From: Ciborinia camelliae
Lineage: Eukaryota > Ascomycota > Leotiomycetes > Helotiales > Sclerotiniaceae
Direction of reading: 5' to 3'
Assembly: GCA_025890175.1 (NCBI GenBank)
Contig: JANPYM010000022.1
Coordinates: 2,575-66,574 of the forward strand
Length of the DNA stretch: 64,000 bases
Below are positions 33,900-45,788 of this stretch, piece by piece. The notes beneath the pieces are model-generated. The model was not told the origin of the DNA, made no database searches, and worked only from the letters and a program-made list of their open reading frames with translations. Both the position numbers and the translations under genes were made by a program. Every line of letters starts with the position of its first letter. The stretch's first letter is position 1.

Positions 33900-36008
33900 C
33901 TACAAATTAATTCCCACCGCCTCCATCTTCTGGATTTTTCTCTCTATTCCATCGAGGACTTCCTCTTTGAGGGCCTCCACCTCCTTCTTCATCGTCTCAG
34001 TCTTCTCTTTAATTCTTTCGAGTTCTTTCACTAGCGTGTCAGCATCCTTTCCTTCATTGCCCGTTCCAGCTTCCATCTTTGCTTTCTTCAACTTCTTAAT
34101 CTCTAACTCTAGCTTCGCTTTCGCCTTCTCTCTTTTTTCCCTCTCTTCGCTCTCTTTCTGCTTAGCGGTCTCCTTCTCTTCCTCCCTCTCCTTGGCCCAC
34201 TGCTCTGCCCCCTCAACAGCATCTTCTGCACTCCTCTTATGCTTCAACAAATATCCCTGGATCTCCGCTGGACTAAATTTGCCCTCGGGAACTTTCTCAC
34301 TAAAGAGCTTCGCTAATTTTGCTACTCTCTCCTCTTCCTCTGTCCTTCTCTGTTCCTCCTCCACCGCAATAATTCGATCCAACTCTGCCTGCACCATCCT
34401 TTCCTTCGATGCACTTCTAGCTTTGTTCTTATGCGTACCCTTTATACTAGTTGATACCACACTAGCCGGACTTCTCCCTCTAGAAGATCCGGATTTCGTG
34501 CTTCCAGAATCGGAAGCCCCACTTTCAGAGCCCTTGGGCTCAGGATAATCGCCCTCAAGAGTGGCGTAAATACCACGGAAGATTTGCTGCATATTATCCT
34601 TACTGGCCAAATCGAAATGAACAGTCATATCTACTCTACCTGGTCTGATAAGTGCCTCATCCAACTTTTCAATATGGTTTGTGGTCATGATAAGAATTCT
34701 TCCTTCTTGTGATGCAACTCCATCAATCACATTAAGTAACGCGCTCAATGAAATCTTACTTGATTGTTCCCTCGGGCCATTTTTCTTTGCGATAGCTTCC
34801 AAAGTCTTAGTCGCTCTAGCCAATGGGGATTCGGGACTAGAATTTTCACCATCCTCATCGCCTTGATCGTTATCACGAGTATGAGTAAGGCCGGCTGTAT
34901 CAATATCTTCAAGAAGTACAACGCACTGTTTGGGAAGGTCGGCGAATAGTGAGCTCAGGTTTTCTTCGTTCATAGATCCGGAATTCAATGAAACGATGTA
35001 AATCTTAAGTTTGAAGTACCCGGCGATCGCGAAACTCAGAGAGCTTTTTCCTGTTCCGGGGGGGCCGTGGAGTAAATATCCACGACGATATGGGATACCT
35101 CGGTTGGAATACCAACGTCGTGTAAATGGATGAAGATAATCTTTCATATCAGCAATGACTTTTTGTTTGACGGCTTCATCGAGGACAACTGTGGAGAAAG
35201 GGCGAGAGATACGCGAAACGAGACGAGTCCAGCCAGGCTCACCCATAGAACCGGCTTTGGAGCCACCTCTATAGATAATGGTTCGGTTTTCATCATTCTT
35301 GAGAAACGCTTGGCGACACTCATCGAGTAATTCTTTGAGAATTCGAGGATTTCGTCCAAACGAGGAAATCGTGATTTCCTCCCTTTCGCTTACAGCAGAA
35401 TAAGATTGCACCTTATCCTGGGAGCGTCGAAATTGTAATAATCTTCTCTTGTACCAAAAGTAATGAGTTCCAAAGCTCGGCGTGAACTTAACTTTCTTCT
35501 GTTTCTCCGATGCTTTTCTTGGGATAGGATTTCCCTCCTCATCAAACTCAAAGTCATCATCATTCTCCTGTTGTTCTTCATCGTCTTCCCATCTCCACAT
35601 GAACCACATACGACTATTTAGATCTGTATTGGCGACAAATCGACGAGATCGTTGTGCAAACTGTTGTTCAGATACCCAGGCCATTACCATATTATACATT
35701 TCATCGTCGACGCGAATATCAGCTGTTGACATGAAATGAGCATCAAGTTCAGTCCAGAACCATGTCTGGAGGTATTGCCAACAAAAGATTAGAATACCAA
35801 TGACCATGATTATGGGAATGTAAATATTTAGGTCGATTGTGGTGTAGTTTTTAAGAGCGGTTGAGAAGAGTGAGAATCCTGGAAAGAACATGTCGACAAT
35901 ATGTGGTTGTGGGTATCCATAATGTGTTTGTCCACTATATTCGCCAGTCGTGGGGCTGCCCATAATGTTATGAGGGACGGAACCGTTCATGATGGTGATG
36001 AAGGGCAA
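33900..36008 (-). CDS. BCS1-like AAA ATPase, 702 aa
   Basis: This is an AAA ATPase of the BCS1 family, the founding member of which translocates the folded Rieske iron-sulfur protein across the inner mitochondrial membrane. A single exon encodes a hydrophobic segment at about residues 57-80 (IYIPIIMVIGILIFCWQYL), the BCS1 N-domain, then Walker A GPPGTGKSSLSFAIAG (about 313), Walker B VVLLEDIDTAG (about 363) and the second-region-of-homology segment NHIEKLDEALIRPGRVD (about 445). An acidic insert of about 45 residues follows Walker B. The C-terminal 130 residues form a Lys/Glu-rich coiled coil, which yeast Bcs1 (about 456 residues) lacks. It is therefore one of the expanded fungal BCS1-like paralogues rather than BCS1 itself; its substrate is unknown. 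Confidence 0.88.
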   Translation of the reverse strand: MPFITIMNGSVPHNIMGSPTTGEYSGQTHYGYPQPHIVDMFFPGFSLFSTALKNYTTIDLNIYIPIIMVIGILIFCWQYLQTWFWTELDAHFMSTADIRVDDEMYNMVMAWVSEQQFAQRSRRFVANTDLNSRMWFMWRWEDDEEQQENDDDFEFDEEGNPIPRKASEKQKKVKFTPSFGTHYFWYKRRLLQFRRSQDKVQSYSAVSEREEITISSFGRNPRILKELLDECRQAFLKNDENRTIIYRGGSKAGSMGEPGWTRLVSRISRPFSTVVLDEAVKQKVIADMKDYLHPFTRRWYSNRGIPYRRGYLLHGPPGTGKSSLSFAIAGYFKLKIYIVSLNSGSMNEENLSSLFADLPKQCVVLLEDIDTAGLTHTRDNDQGDEDGENSSPESPLARATKTLEAIAKKNGPREQSSKISLSALLNVIDGVASQEGRILIMTTNHIEKLDEALIRPGRVDMTVHFDLASKDNMQQIFRGIYATLEGDYPEPKGSESGASDSGSTKSGSSRGRSPASVVSTSIKGTHKNKARSASKERMVQAELDRIIAVEEEQRRTEEEERVAKLAKLFSEKVPEGKFSPAEIQGYLLKHKRSAEDAVEGAEQWAKEREEEKETAKQKESEEREKREKAKAKLELEIKKLKKAKMEAGTGNEGKDADTLVKELERIKEKTETMKKEVEALKEEVLDGIERKIQKMEAVGINL

Positions 36009-38168
36009 TAAGGCCTTCTCGTAGTTTGAGGAACAGATGGGGGTAGAATTAGGTAGGAAAGAGAAAGAGGCTATAAGATCTCAAGTAGATTCAATGGCCG
36101 CAGAGTAAAAACGTCACAAATGAGATACGTAGATGAGTTCTTGCCCAAGTGATCAGATAGCAATCTTGTTGCTTTTAGGGTGAATTGTAGAGGTAGATGT
36201 AGTGTGATGGACCCGATAGAGTCATAAGATCATGAACTTTATGTGCAAGACTATGTTGGGGTGTGGACATCTTGTCGTCTTATTTTCCCAATTACTATAT
36301 GAATCAACCGGTCTTGACCGATCAGGATCCGGTGTTTGATGTGGCTGTTGAGCAGAGCTAGTGAGGCTTAGCATATGACTTCAATGTGCTTACGGCCAAT
36401 TCATTGGTCACTATTCTGTTGATAAAGCTCCATTCGTAAGATCTTAGCAGTGGCTTGATCTTTTGAAATAGCCTACCTGCAGATTGTAGAGAAAACCGCT
36501 CCTTACAATGGCGTATGTGGTGGCACGGCATATTGCGTGGAGGTTCAATTAATGAACGGCGACTGCTCGTACAACTACTCCACCCTGTAAATCTGGCTGT
36601 AGGCAATGATTCTGAGGAGAGGCAAATCTGACTCAACCGTCCAGGCCGAATTCTATGTAAATATTTCCCCCACTCCAACGATATTGGCACTCGGCGAGTA
36701 AAAGTCAAGTCAGCCCCACAACTCGGCCAAAGAGTCAGCGTTTTTCAAACGCACAGCGAACAAGGTTTTCATCTCATGTCTTTTGCCGGATAAAAAACTT
36801 CCATGCTCGTGAAAGTATATTGTTGGAATCAATCCTATAGGTTAAAGCGGGGTTAGTTCTTTTTAAATGATTTCACCAGACTTGTGAGGGGGTTGGCGTG
36901 CTTATTATGTAAGCAAGTTTCTGCCTACACCCTTATGTAAGCGCTGACCTACTTGCTTCTGTGTCAACGTTCCGCCATCCAAGTTTGCACGACAAAATGT
37001 CACTTCAATAGCGAGGCTGATACACTGTGCGAACCGCGCGGATATAGCTTTCAAGCCTTCCATTTTCACCAGCCATGGCATATTGACCATCTCTTCATTA
37101 TTCCAAATACACACTCTCTCATCAACCCTTTATCTATGACTACCATAATATATAATCCCGCATATCCGTCAAAATGCACTCAATAATCTGTATATCAATG
37201 CCTTCCTCCCCATTTTTCTTATCACTGCACCATTCATGTCTTTGTTCTGCAATGACTCGGAAACCAAAAGGGACCTCACTCGATTTCGAAAGGTCACAAG
37301 GAGAAGAGACTTGAAGACATGATAATTGAAAATGGCCTTGAAACCATTCCCGAGGAGTGAAACACATACATTGCATCCATTGCATTTGCCAAAATCTCAT
37401 ATATTGAATAGGCTGACCTCCGCGTGCCTAATATCATTCCCATCCCAAGCTCTCAGTCTCTCCGCATTATGCGCAATAGCCCTATACGAGCCCATTCAAT
37501 CTAAATCCCCATCAATGCATCATGGTCACTGATTCATGCGTAGATTTCGTGTAACATACTTTAGTTGTCCTACTAGGACGAGAATATTTCGGCTCGCAGT
37601 CCGGGTCCCCTCAGGACAGCTTCATTTCAATATCTTCATCCTCAGGTGCTTGTTTTTTATGCTCTAATCGTAAGTTTGACAAATGTCAAGAAGACGCGGC
37701 TGAAGCCCTGCCTCGTCGTATTTATTCCTTCTCAATGTCGAGTCATGCACCTCGTCCGTGGCTGGAAGCAAGGCTAGCTAGGTACTGGAAGCTTCATGAA
37801 TGAGAATCAGGCATGGAAACCCTAAAATCTTGTTCTCACAGTAACTGGTGAAGTCATATGTATGCGGGCAATCAAATTGGGTGTGCATTTAAATGTATAT
37901 ATCTTGCAGGAAGCCTAATATGTTATATAGCCTTACTGCCTTGAAAAGTGGTATCGACATTGTGGCTTTTCTTCCTGTTCTCCTATCATATCCATTCCAC
38001 GTAGACTCGAAGTCTCAATGTCTCCATCTCCATGCACCATGCACCATACCATATCATGATCATAAATGTAAATTTGGATATTTTCCAGCAGCGATGCCCC
38101 AATTCCCCAGAACCCATCATATGCTGTAAACATTATGCATCTATTCATATTTATACAATCCCACTCAT
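36009..38168. other. Intergenic region
   Basis: It holds the promoter of the BCS1-like gene and the 3' side of MRH4. A 116-codon minus frame at 36358-36708 begins with TTG and has no conserved features, so I do not call it. The word TGTTGGAATCA at about 36820 resembles an LTR start but no matching end was found. Confidence 0.55.
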
Positions 38169-40016
38169 CTAAATCAACGCTTTGCCCTCAAACATACCCT
38201 CTCTAACTTCCTTAACCACATCCCTTCTATCTCCCTTTCCAACTAAAACTATACCTCTTCCTCTTCTTCCCATACGTCCGGTTCTGCCTAATCTATGGAT
38301 GAAATCAATGGTCGAATGCGGCACATCATATAGAATAACGTGTCTCACAGCCACGGTATCAATACCTCTGGAGCCCAAATCCGTGGTAACCAGTACTTTG
38401 GTGTTGGGCAATCGTTTCTTCACTGGAGGGGCAACCTTTCCAAATGGTACATAATTTGGCTGGTTGTCCGAGAGAGACCCAGGATGAGACTCTGGCTTTG
38501 ACACACTGAGTTTGGAGGGTGAGGTGAAAGATGCTAACATTTCACTCTGGCGTTGCTCGGGGGTGTCGCGAGACAGGGCGATGGCATCTACTCCCTTGGA
38601 GACGAGATAATCGGCTACTTCCTGGGTTTTCTCTCGCTCGTTAACGAATACTAAAATACGCTTTACGTCCATTAATCCTTTAACAGGTCCATCGTGGTCA
38701 GCAGCTGCTTTTCCAATGGACCAGATAGTATCTGCGCAAGCGAGATTCTTATTATTGCGATATGGCTCACGTTCTACATCGACAACGCCGAGTTGAACAC
38801 GTCGAGGGATGGCGTGGAGGTTTGGTGTGACTAGACGATTTATGGATGGGAATCTTTTGCGAAGGAATGAGTCGAGAGAGCGGGGAATCGTTGCGGAGCA
38901 GAGGATGAGCTGTTCAAGGGATGGAGTAGCGCGATCGATGATGTGTGATGTAAGTGGAGAGAAACCTCGATCAAGAAGAGAGTCGGCTTCATCAATTATG
39001 AGATGAGTAACACGAGATAAAATATTTGGGTCGGAATCTGCAATCGAGGAGAGAAGATGGGGTGTAGATACAAGTAAATCGATTCCAGATGGAGAGAAAA
39101 GGCGGTTACGAATGACTTTCCCAGAGACATTAGAAGATATCATTGCTGCTCTGAATTTAACCATATGCGAAAATGCCTTCACTAATACTCCAACCTGGGT
39201 TACCAATTCGGAGGTCGGCACAAGTATGATAGCTCTTGGCCTGCCCGTGGTAGGATGTGGCATATTCGATAATGGAGGTGAGACCAATGTCATGTCATTT
39301 TGTCGTAATTTCTCCTCTTGTAACTCCTTCTCGTAAGCCTCGACCTCCGCATCTTTTGCCTCCGCAATCTTGATGGCATTTATCGTAGGTATTAGATATG
39401 ACAATGTTTTCCCAGATCCAGTTTCAGCAGCAATCAAAAATTGCTCACCCTTACTCTCTTTCCGCATATTATTTTGATGCTGGAGTAACTCTGGGACTAC
39501 AATCTTCTGTACCGGCGTCGGGACATGGCCTTCGATTTCCGGAAGAGCCTGTTTATAAATTGCCTCTCTAACGCTGTCTAACAGTTTAAATTGTTCAAAA
39601 CTTTCCACTTTATTCATTTTTTCCTTTATCATCGTCCGCCTGGTATATGGAAATGACGCAAGAGACCTCTGCATCTTCAATGCATGAAATCCTCTGCTTT
39701 TCTTATCATCTTTATCCCCTCGATCGAGTCTCGATGATCGACGTTCTTGTGCTGCAGATGGCCGTTCTGGAACTCCACGAATTTTTGCCTCTCGCATATT
39801 CATTCCCCCAAAAGGTCCATCTTGCTTTCGTCTTGCAGGCCCTTCTTTCGTCGGTGATGAGCTAACTTTTCCTGCCCCCGCCAGACTCATGCGATTTGGT
39901 CGACTAGGTGATTTGTATTTCGTGGATAAACCTCTGCTGGGACATTTTTGGGTCGCCGGTTTTTGAGCTGCTCTGAATGAACAGAGCAGACACGTAGTAG
40001 GCTTCGATCGAAGCAT
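38169..40016 (-). CDS. MRH4: Mitochondrial DEAD-box RNA helicase MRH4, 615 aa
   Basis: A single-exon DEAD-box ATPase. The N-terminus MLRSKPTTCLLCSFRAAQKP is basic and poor in acidic residues, as in a mitochondrial presequence. Helicase motifs appear in order: ETGSGKT (motif I, about residue 198), PTSELVTQVG (Ia), LIIDEADSLL (II, about 343), CSATIPRS (III), a region with VFVNEREKT (IV), VTTDLGSRGID (V) and HRLGRTGRMGRRG (VI). The long charged N-terminal extension and the SAT motif context fit the Mrh4 family. In yeast Mrh4 promotes late assembly of the mitochondrial large ribosomal subunit with 21S rRNA. The ATG at 40016 is the first in frame and gives the presequence. Confidence 0.88.
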   Translation of the reverse strand: MLRSKPTTCLLCSFRAAQKPATQKCPSRGLSTKYKSPSRPNRMSLAGAGKVSSSPTKEGPARRKQDGPFGGMNMREAKIRGVPERPSAAQERRSSRLDRGDKDDKKSRGFHALKMQRSLASFPYTRRTMIKEKMNKVESFEQFKLLDSVREAIYKQALPEIEGHVPTPVQKIVVPELLQHQNNMRKESKGEQFLIAAETGSGKTLSYLIPTINAIKIAEAKDAEVEAYEKELQEEKLRQNDMTLVSPPLSNMPHPTTGRPRAIILVPTSELVTQVGVLVKAFSHMVKFRAAMISSNVSGKVIRNRLFSPSGIDLLVSTPHLLSSIADSDPNILSRVTHLIIDEADSLLDRGFSPLTSHIIDRATPSLEQLILCSATIPRSLDSFLRKRFPSINRLVTPNLHAIPRRVQLGVVDVEREPYRNNKNLACADTIWSIGKAAADHDGPVKGLMDVKRILVFVNEREKTQEVADYLVSKGVDAIALSRDTPEQRQSEMLASFTSPSKLSVSKPESHPGSLSDNQPNYVPFGKVAPPVKKRLPNTKVLVTTDLGSRGIDTVAVRHVILYDVPHSTIDFIHRLGRTGRMGRRGRGIVLVGKGDRRDVVKEVREGMFEGKALI

Positions 40017-43000
40017 AATGGATAAAAACTCCCTTGTTATCGTATGAGATGGTTATTTTACGCCATTACTTTCCCACGAGAAATTATTTACATGGATCGG
40101 GGAAATGTTCTTCCGCTCCAGCTAACCTGATGGGCTCCGTCAGTGAAAGATCTGAGCATTTGAATCTCCCTCAAATTATACTATATAAATATTACTATTC
40201 CAGTATGTCTTCTTCTATATCATGTGTTACTCAAAATCCCTATTGTCTCAATCAAAAATGGACATTGAAATTTTAATCTGGCCTGCTTTTTTGTGGTGGA
40301 GACCTTGCTGCCAATCCCAACTGAGTGCGTACTCTACTAGGCATTTCAGTGGATAAAAAATTTGGTTCAAAATTCTCGAAAAGATGTTATACATCTCGAA
40401 AATTGCTCATAGGGATGACGATACTAATAATTGTCGACGTTTGAGACGAAATCTGTTGAAACCTCGCATTACCTACATTCATTCAATCAACATGGAAAAC
40501 ATAGTTTCTTAGCGGGTATTGCTATCGATGTTGACGAATTCCAAAACATGTAAAATCTGGATAGATAATTCTTCTACCCCTTTGCTCTAATACTTTCGAT
40601 TTCTATATTGGAGATTTTCACCATCTAAGAAAATGTGCTTCGCTGGTAGTCTCCAAGCATCTACTGAAGAGATTTCGGGATCATACATAATTATGCCCAA
40701 TGTTCCTCGGGCTGAATATGATAGCATCTGGATTCTGTGTCCCCGTTGATGAGTCGGCTGTTTTCTCCAGCCTTGATCGGGGGAATCTTGGTTATTTTAG
40801 TTTCATATCAAAGCTTCTTTAATTCTACTTATACTTTGGTAATTTTATAATGACTTCGTTTATGGAAGCCTTTTCTAAACTCAGCATGGCTTCGCTGTGG
40901 AAAGAAGAAATAGAAATATTCCAGTCGAGAATTTGGAACCGGGAGAGTACAAAAAGCTGAGGCTGGTAACAATGCGATAACTTCCTCGACCTTGAAGCAC
41001 CCAAACCCATGTATACCACAATATCAGTACAAATAAGGGGCAGGTCGCTTATGGAGTTCAAGCTGGGACAAGTGATGAAAATACTGGAGTTGATCCTAAA
41101 AGTTCAGGGTATTGCAATGCAAGTTACGCCTGAAATGGCATCAATAGTCTTTTTTGGATTTAGAATAATTTTTGCAGTCGGTCGGTTGTGCATTCCTCAA
41201 AATTCAACAAATGAAGGACTGTTAATTTTTCTAGGGGTCCTCCAGGATAAACAAATGTGGATAAAATCTCCAATATAATAGGTATATACATGTCAGGTGT
41301 ATGCACAAAGATATCTACAGCGAGTCCCAAGACAACAGGCGCCCGAGATAGAGTTTGGCTGTTTTACAGGTTCTAGCTTCCAAATGGATTGCGCAAACCG
41401 ATAAAATGGGTTGAATCTTCTTAATGGATCCAACCTCAAAGTTATTCAGTGTAATGATTCAAGGAAGATTGGTTGTTTAACAGCAAAAAGTCTGTATATT
41501 ATAAGTGACACCTACCCGATTTCCCGTGCAAGAACAATTTCCTTGATTGGAAAGAGAATTTCAACACATCGACACAAAGCTGTGGAATTTGAGACCTGTG
41601 ATTTTATGTTGTATTTCCAAAAGATCAATATTTTAAAGTTCTTATAAATCTCGACTGCATCCCCAACTATTAGATGATTTGATAATATTTCAACATAAAT
41701 ATGCTTACCATCCCAGGGCGAATGATATCGAGAGTCTTCAGAAGCCAAAATATTAAGCTCATTGAGACCATGAAAGAGACAACGAAACGGGACTCAATCA
41801 TATATTGCATCAATAACTTAACACAGGTTGATATAACGCCTGTTTCTGAGACTGGTCAGCAGGCAGAACTAAGATACGAATTTCGCACTAGAAATGTGTG
41901 AACGAGATGAAAAAGAAGTAGTCAAATCTTTATAATGATATTGAAAGATCATAAAAATTGGCTCACGAACATTGGAGATTTGGAGAAGAGGATATTGTAT
42001 ACCGAGCGCGAAAGCCACCAGGCCGAACATTCCTTTCATATACCTGCTCCAAGTTGCTTGCTCGATTGAATCCCTTCCATGTTATGTTTCCAGCGGTATA
42101 GATTTCAATATATCATTTGAAAATGGGGACATCACACTTTTGAAACTTTGTTGAGGGAAGGGAAGGCGACTTCTTCGGGCTAAAACTTCTCTTGAAGTAT
42201 TCGGACAAAGAAATCATCAATCTTCCAAACACTCGCCATCTCGAGACCCCGCTGCTGGTTATTCTCTATCATCTGAATATTGATATTGGTCCTGCGATCC
42301 ATTCGCACGGTTGGATATCCAATCCAATAATCAATTTGGAAGAATGAGAAGTAGGAGCTCATTTCAGGATAACACCCAGCCCCATCTGAATATCCAGCAA
42401 GTGTTTTTTTCTGGAAAATGTGCACCCATTAGTCCGAATAAATCATCAAGTCCTGCTGGGAGTTAAAAAGTTTATTCCAAGATTACTATACCGGTATTTG
42501 ACGCCGCCAGCTTTTCACGGGAATGTTCTCAGATGCTCCAATGAGAGGCCTCAACCACTGATTCTTGTGACCGTGTTCTAAAATAGAACTAGGTAGTCCG
42601 AACATCGATCTAGTTCTGGCTAGCCATCTGAAAATCTTGGACTTGTTGGATTATTGGATACATTGAGCATGGGATGTGCGAAAGAAAGAAATCGTATATG
42701 AAAAAAGCACACTTCTTTCAAAGTGAGCTTAAGAGATCATTTGTTTGTCAAATCTGAAATGGAATGTTGAGAAGCGTTATGGGGCCCTTACGTATGAGTT
42801 TGGAAGACGATTTATTTCACACATTATTGCGTGACCTAGTTGCGTGACCTAGTTGCGTTATATTCACCATGGAGGAAATATATTTATGTTGTTGGGTGAA
42901 GTTTCAATGGAGTTTTGATGGAAAAGGTCCGGACCCAGAGCAGAAGTATCCTCTGTAGAGTAGTACTAGGTTCACTGATGTCGTAGAAGTTATTGAACCT

Positions 43001-43237
43001 ATGATAAGGAAATAAAACATGTTTATTTTTATCAAATTAAGATCTATTAGGGGAGAGATTCTATACGAGGTCTCTCCAGTTGCCACTTGGGCTAGAAGAT
43101 ATTGGGGGTAAAATAACAGAAGTTGTGGTTGGCGAAAGAAATAAGTGCCTCGTCGTTGTGAGAAAATCTTGCGAACATCCACATCCAAGTTGGACAACTT
43201 CCTACCAGCTCCAGTGTCATCATCACCACCTCTCATC
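40017..43237. other. Intergenic region with a possible gene relic
   Basis: No complete gene is visible in 3.2 kb. A weak candidate on the minus strand is listed at 41512-42425. A 14-base direct duplication (TTGCGTGACCTAG) is at about 42827-42855. The first few hundred bases are the MRH4 upstream region. Confidence 0.5.
41512..42425 (-). pseudogene. Possible degraded multi-exon gene
   Basis: Disconnected open stretches follow one another on the minus strand: one ending ASVWKIDDFFVRILQEKF at 42180, a hydrophobic one (SFMVSMSLIFWLLKTLDI) near 41700-41830, and one after a plausible 46-base intron (GTAAGC to ATGCAG, about 41657-41702) with EIYKNFKILIFWKYN. I could not join them into one frame with an ATG. 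They may be a decayed membrane-protein gene or chance frames; no family is recognised. Confidence 0.2.
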
Positions 43238-45788
43238 CTATAGTATCTCAATAACTGTCTCTTTTGCTCTCCCAACTCGTCGCATAAAGCTGTTGCTCCA
43301 ATCAAGATACAGCCCGCTATTTTGGGTTTCCACCTCATTGTACAAATATCCTATTCTTTCGAATTGTGGAAAGTTTGCTCGTCCCCGCTCTATCAATGCC
43401 AGTGCGCATATCCCGCCGCCAAGAATCTTTCCCACCATGCAAACCCATACCTTCGAACCTTCGCAAAGGACTTCTTCCTGGCCCATGCTTTCTTTTCCTT
43501 TTCTCTTCAAGCTCATATGGTGAAAAGACCAATCTTGCGTTATCGCAACTGGTGATTTTTTAGTATCAGAGGACAAGTATCTTTGCCCTGGCTCTTTAAA
43601 GAAAACATCGAGGTATAAGCTCGGTAAGAATGCAGGGGGGCAGTATTGGTCTAATGGATCTTCTTCTGAGAATTGAATAGTATGTCTTCCAACATCCTTC
43701 CAACCTCTTCTTGGGTGCACAAATATTCTGGCTTCAAGCAGGACGCCTCTAATTCGTAATGTTCCACCGGAAACCGCGCCATAAGGGTCTATATCAAGTA
43801 TTCCAGACTGCCCATGACAAAAGCTGTATTTCACATCCAGTTGAGTTTCCGCATAACGAATTGTAAATCTTGTAAATTGTTCAAAACTTTTCTGAATATA
43901 TGAATGATAAACGGTTGGACTACGAGATGAGCCGTCGTAGAAATCGACAGAAGCCCATGACCAAGTAGGGGCTCTGTATGGTTTCGCTCGTGAAGGAATG
44001 CCAAGATTTTCAGACACCGCAACATACCAACAAAGATCCCTTACAAGATTGTATCTCCAGAGCCCTGCATAATAGGCCATTCCCGCTTTGAAGGGTAATT
44101 TATTTTCAATAAACCCATGGAAGTAGCTTGCTATGCCAGATAACGCTGGGAAGTAATCCGAAGCAATTGTCAATTTTGAAGTGGAATATTGAGAGACAAG
44201 ATTATGCCATTGATAGCAAGCCGTATCTAGAGAAAGCATTGTGAGATGCTGTTTTGTAAAGTGCGGTGACCAGCTTGTTCCACTATCATGTGAAGTCTGA
44301 TTGACTGAACTCGATGTACCACATTCGCATTTGATTTCATTATCGCAGTCCCAGGTAAGCTCGGTCGAATGGAAACTGACTGTTCGACGCGAGAGTATTC
44401 TTTCTTGCAAGGCCCACTACAGGAAAATTAGCAGTTGAAGTTCGAGATTACAGGCCCAAAAACTCAGATTGCAATCCAGGTCAAGTCTTTTGAATTTTCA
44501 ACAAACTGTTGAAAGTCATTTGATTGACCCAGTGAACTTTCAAATGGGTTGATTGTTCAAAAAGGATGCCATTGGAACCCCTAGTTGGGATATTTAATAT
44601 GAGTCAATCATTTGGTTCGGTGACAAAACCATCCGAGGAAAAAGGATGAAGAGAAAGCAGAACATACACCACGATTTAATAATGGCGATAGCAGATCAAT
44701 ACCTGGCAAGCTATCTGAACGATTTTTGATATCCTCATGCGAACGACACAGACTAAATCGCACCATAATCTCTACATCGACCTTCCAGTTAGAATCATTG
44801 GAGGGAAATTCAAAATTTCCTACTTTGAAGGAGTCTACAGGGTTCCGACGTGCAGGAGCACTGATTTCTGGGGCCCATCGTGGATTAAAAAGACCATGGT
44901 TGCTATCCGGCCCAGAGGTAGCAGATATATTGAGATTGCTGTGTCGGTATATGCCTCCCATATTCCTGATCTCAGTTGCCCGGTCGGATTCATGGTCTTG
45001 AATGATGCATAAAGAGTCAATCCACAAATACTTTATCTTCAAAGCATGAGCAAATGAAATAGCGTCTTGGAAAGTTTGTGACAACTCAGTTTTGTTAAAA
45101 AATATCATTCTCTGGAAAATATTCGCCATCGTAGTCGATTGTCCATTTTTTTCAGTGCCCCAGCAATAGCTGAGAGTAGCGTATGGTGAACCACCGTTGG
45201 CAGGCTCCAGTTTAGCTTCTTTTTTCTCGACTAAAGAAATATTTCCTGTGTCCGACCGAGATATATCCAGAACACGACGTGGCAGGGGAAGCCAGCCTAT
45301 CTGCGAACAATAGACGGGGTGACGATGTCTCTCCAAGCAGGATTCTAACCATTTTCTGGTGGTATATACAGCATTGTTTAAACTCAAGTGGGGATTGACA
45401 TCGGTTCCATGTTGTATTAGTGTTGGTGAAACAGTTGAATCTTATTCTGTAAGCATACGTTAATGAAGGAATTCCCAGTCCAAATACCTGGTGTGTAGAT
45501 CTCCAGATGCGCAACTCTTTCATATTCGTCACCGTCAGGATGTTTCTTGCGTGAAATATGCAAATTTGATAGAGGAAAGGAGGGACGTTGGAGATAAAGC
45601 GATGCCCAAGAGCTTTCAGGACAATCCGCTGGAATTCGGAGTTTATCATCACTGAGAGCTCCGGATAAAATAGAGCAAACGGTACAATAGCCAATGGAGT
45701 TAGAATCATGCAGGCTTTGAATTGAAATAAAGCCAAATTCGGGTTGACAAGTAGCGCATCCTTTGATGAACTGCGCCATGTACGACAT
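43238..45788 (-). CDS. HET-domain protein, 750 aa
   Basis: Three exons, 45488-45788, 44668-45440 and 43238-44416, with introns of 47 bases (GTATTT to ATAAG) and 251 bases (GTATGT to CTGTAG); phases agree. The N-terminus has a Cys-rich start (CATCQ, CTVC). The HET domain (PF06985) spans about residues 183-365 with ATLSYCWGTEKNG, KYLWIDSLCIIQD, a YRHSNLNISAT segment and, across the second intron, LLNRGWALQERILSRR. This is the common short-type HET layout, unlike either HET protein at 11-17 kb. Likely role is non-self recognition or cell death; specificity unknown. The reading frame of intron 1 depends on accepting AAG rather than the nearer CAG, because the latter gives an immediate stop. Confidence 0.85.

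Noticed and set aside
33874..34548. 224-codon plus frame opposite the BCS1-like gene
   Set aside because: Ser/Phe-rich composition mirrors the Lys/Glu-rich coiled coil on the other strand; no independent support.
36358..36708. 116-codon minus frame between BCS1-like and MRH4 genes
   Set aside because: Starts with TTG, no ATG near its start, and no conserved character.
36820..36840. TGTTGGAATCA word resembling an LTR start
   Set aside because: No paired terminus, no target duplication and no similarity to the local LTR family beyond the first 11 bases.
42904..43338. 144-codon minus frame overlapping the end of the 750-aa HET gene
   Set aside because: Frame-shifted relative to the HET gene and mostly in its 3' region; the HET frame ends naturally at 43238.
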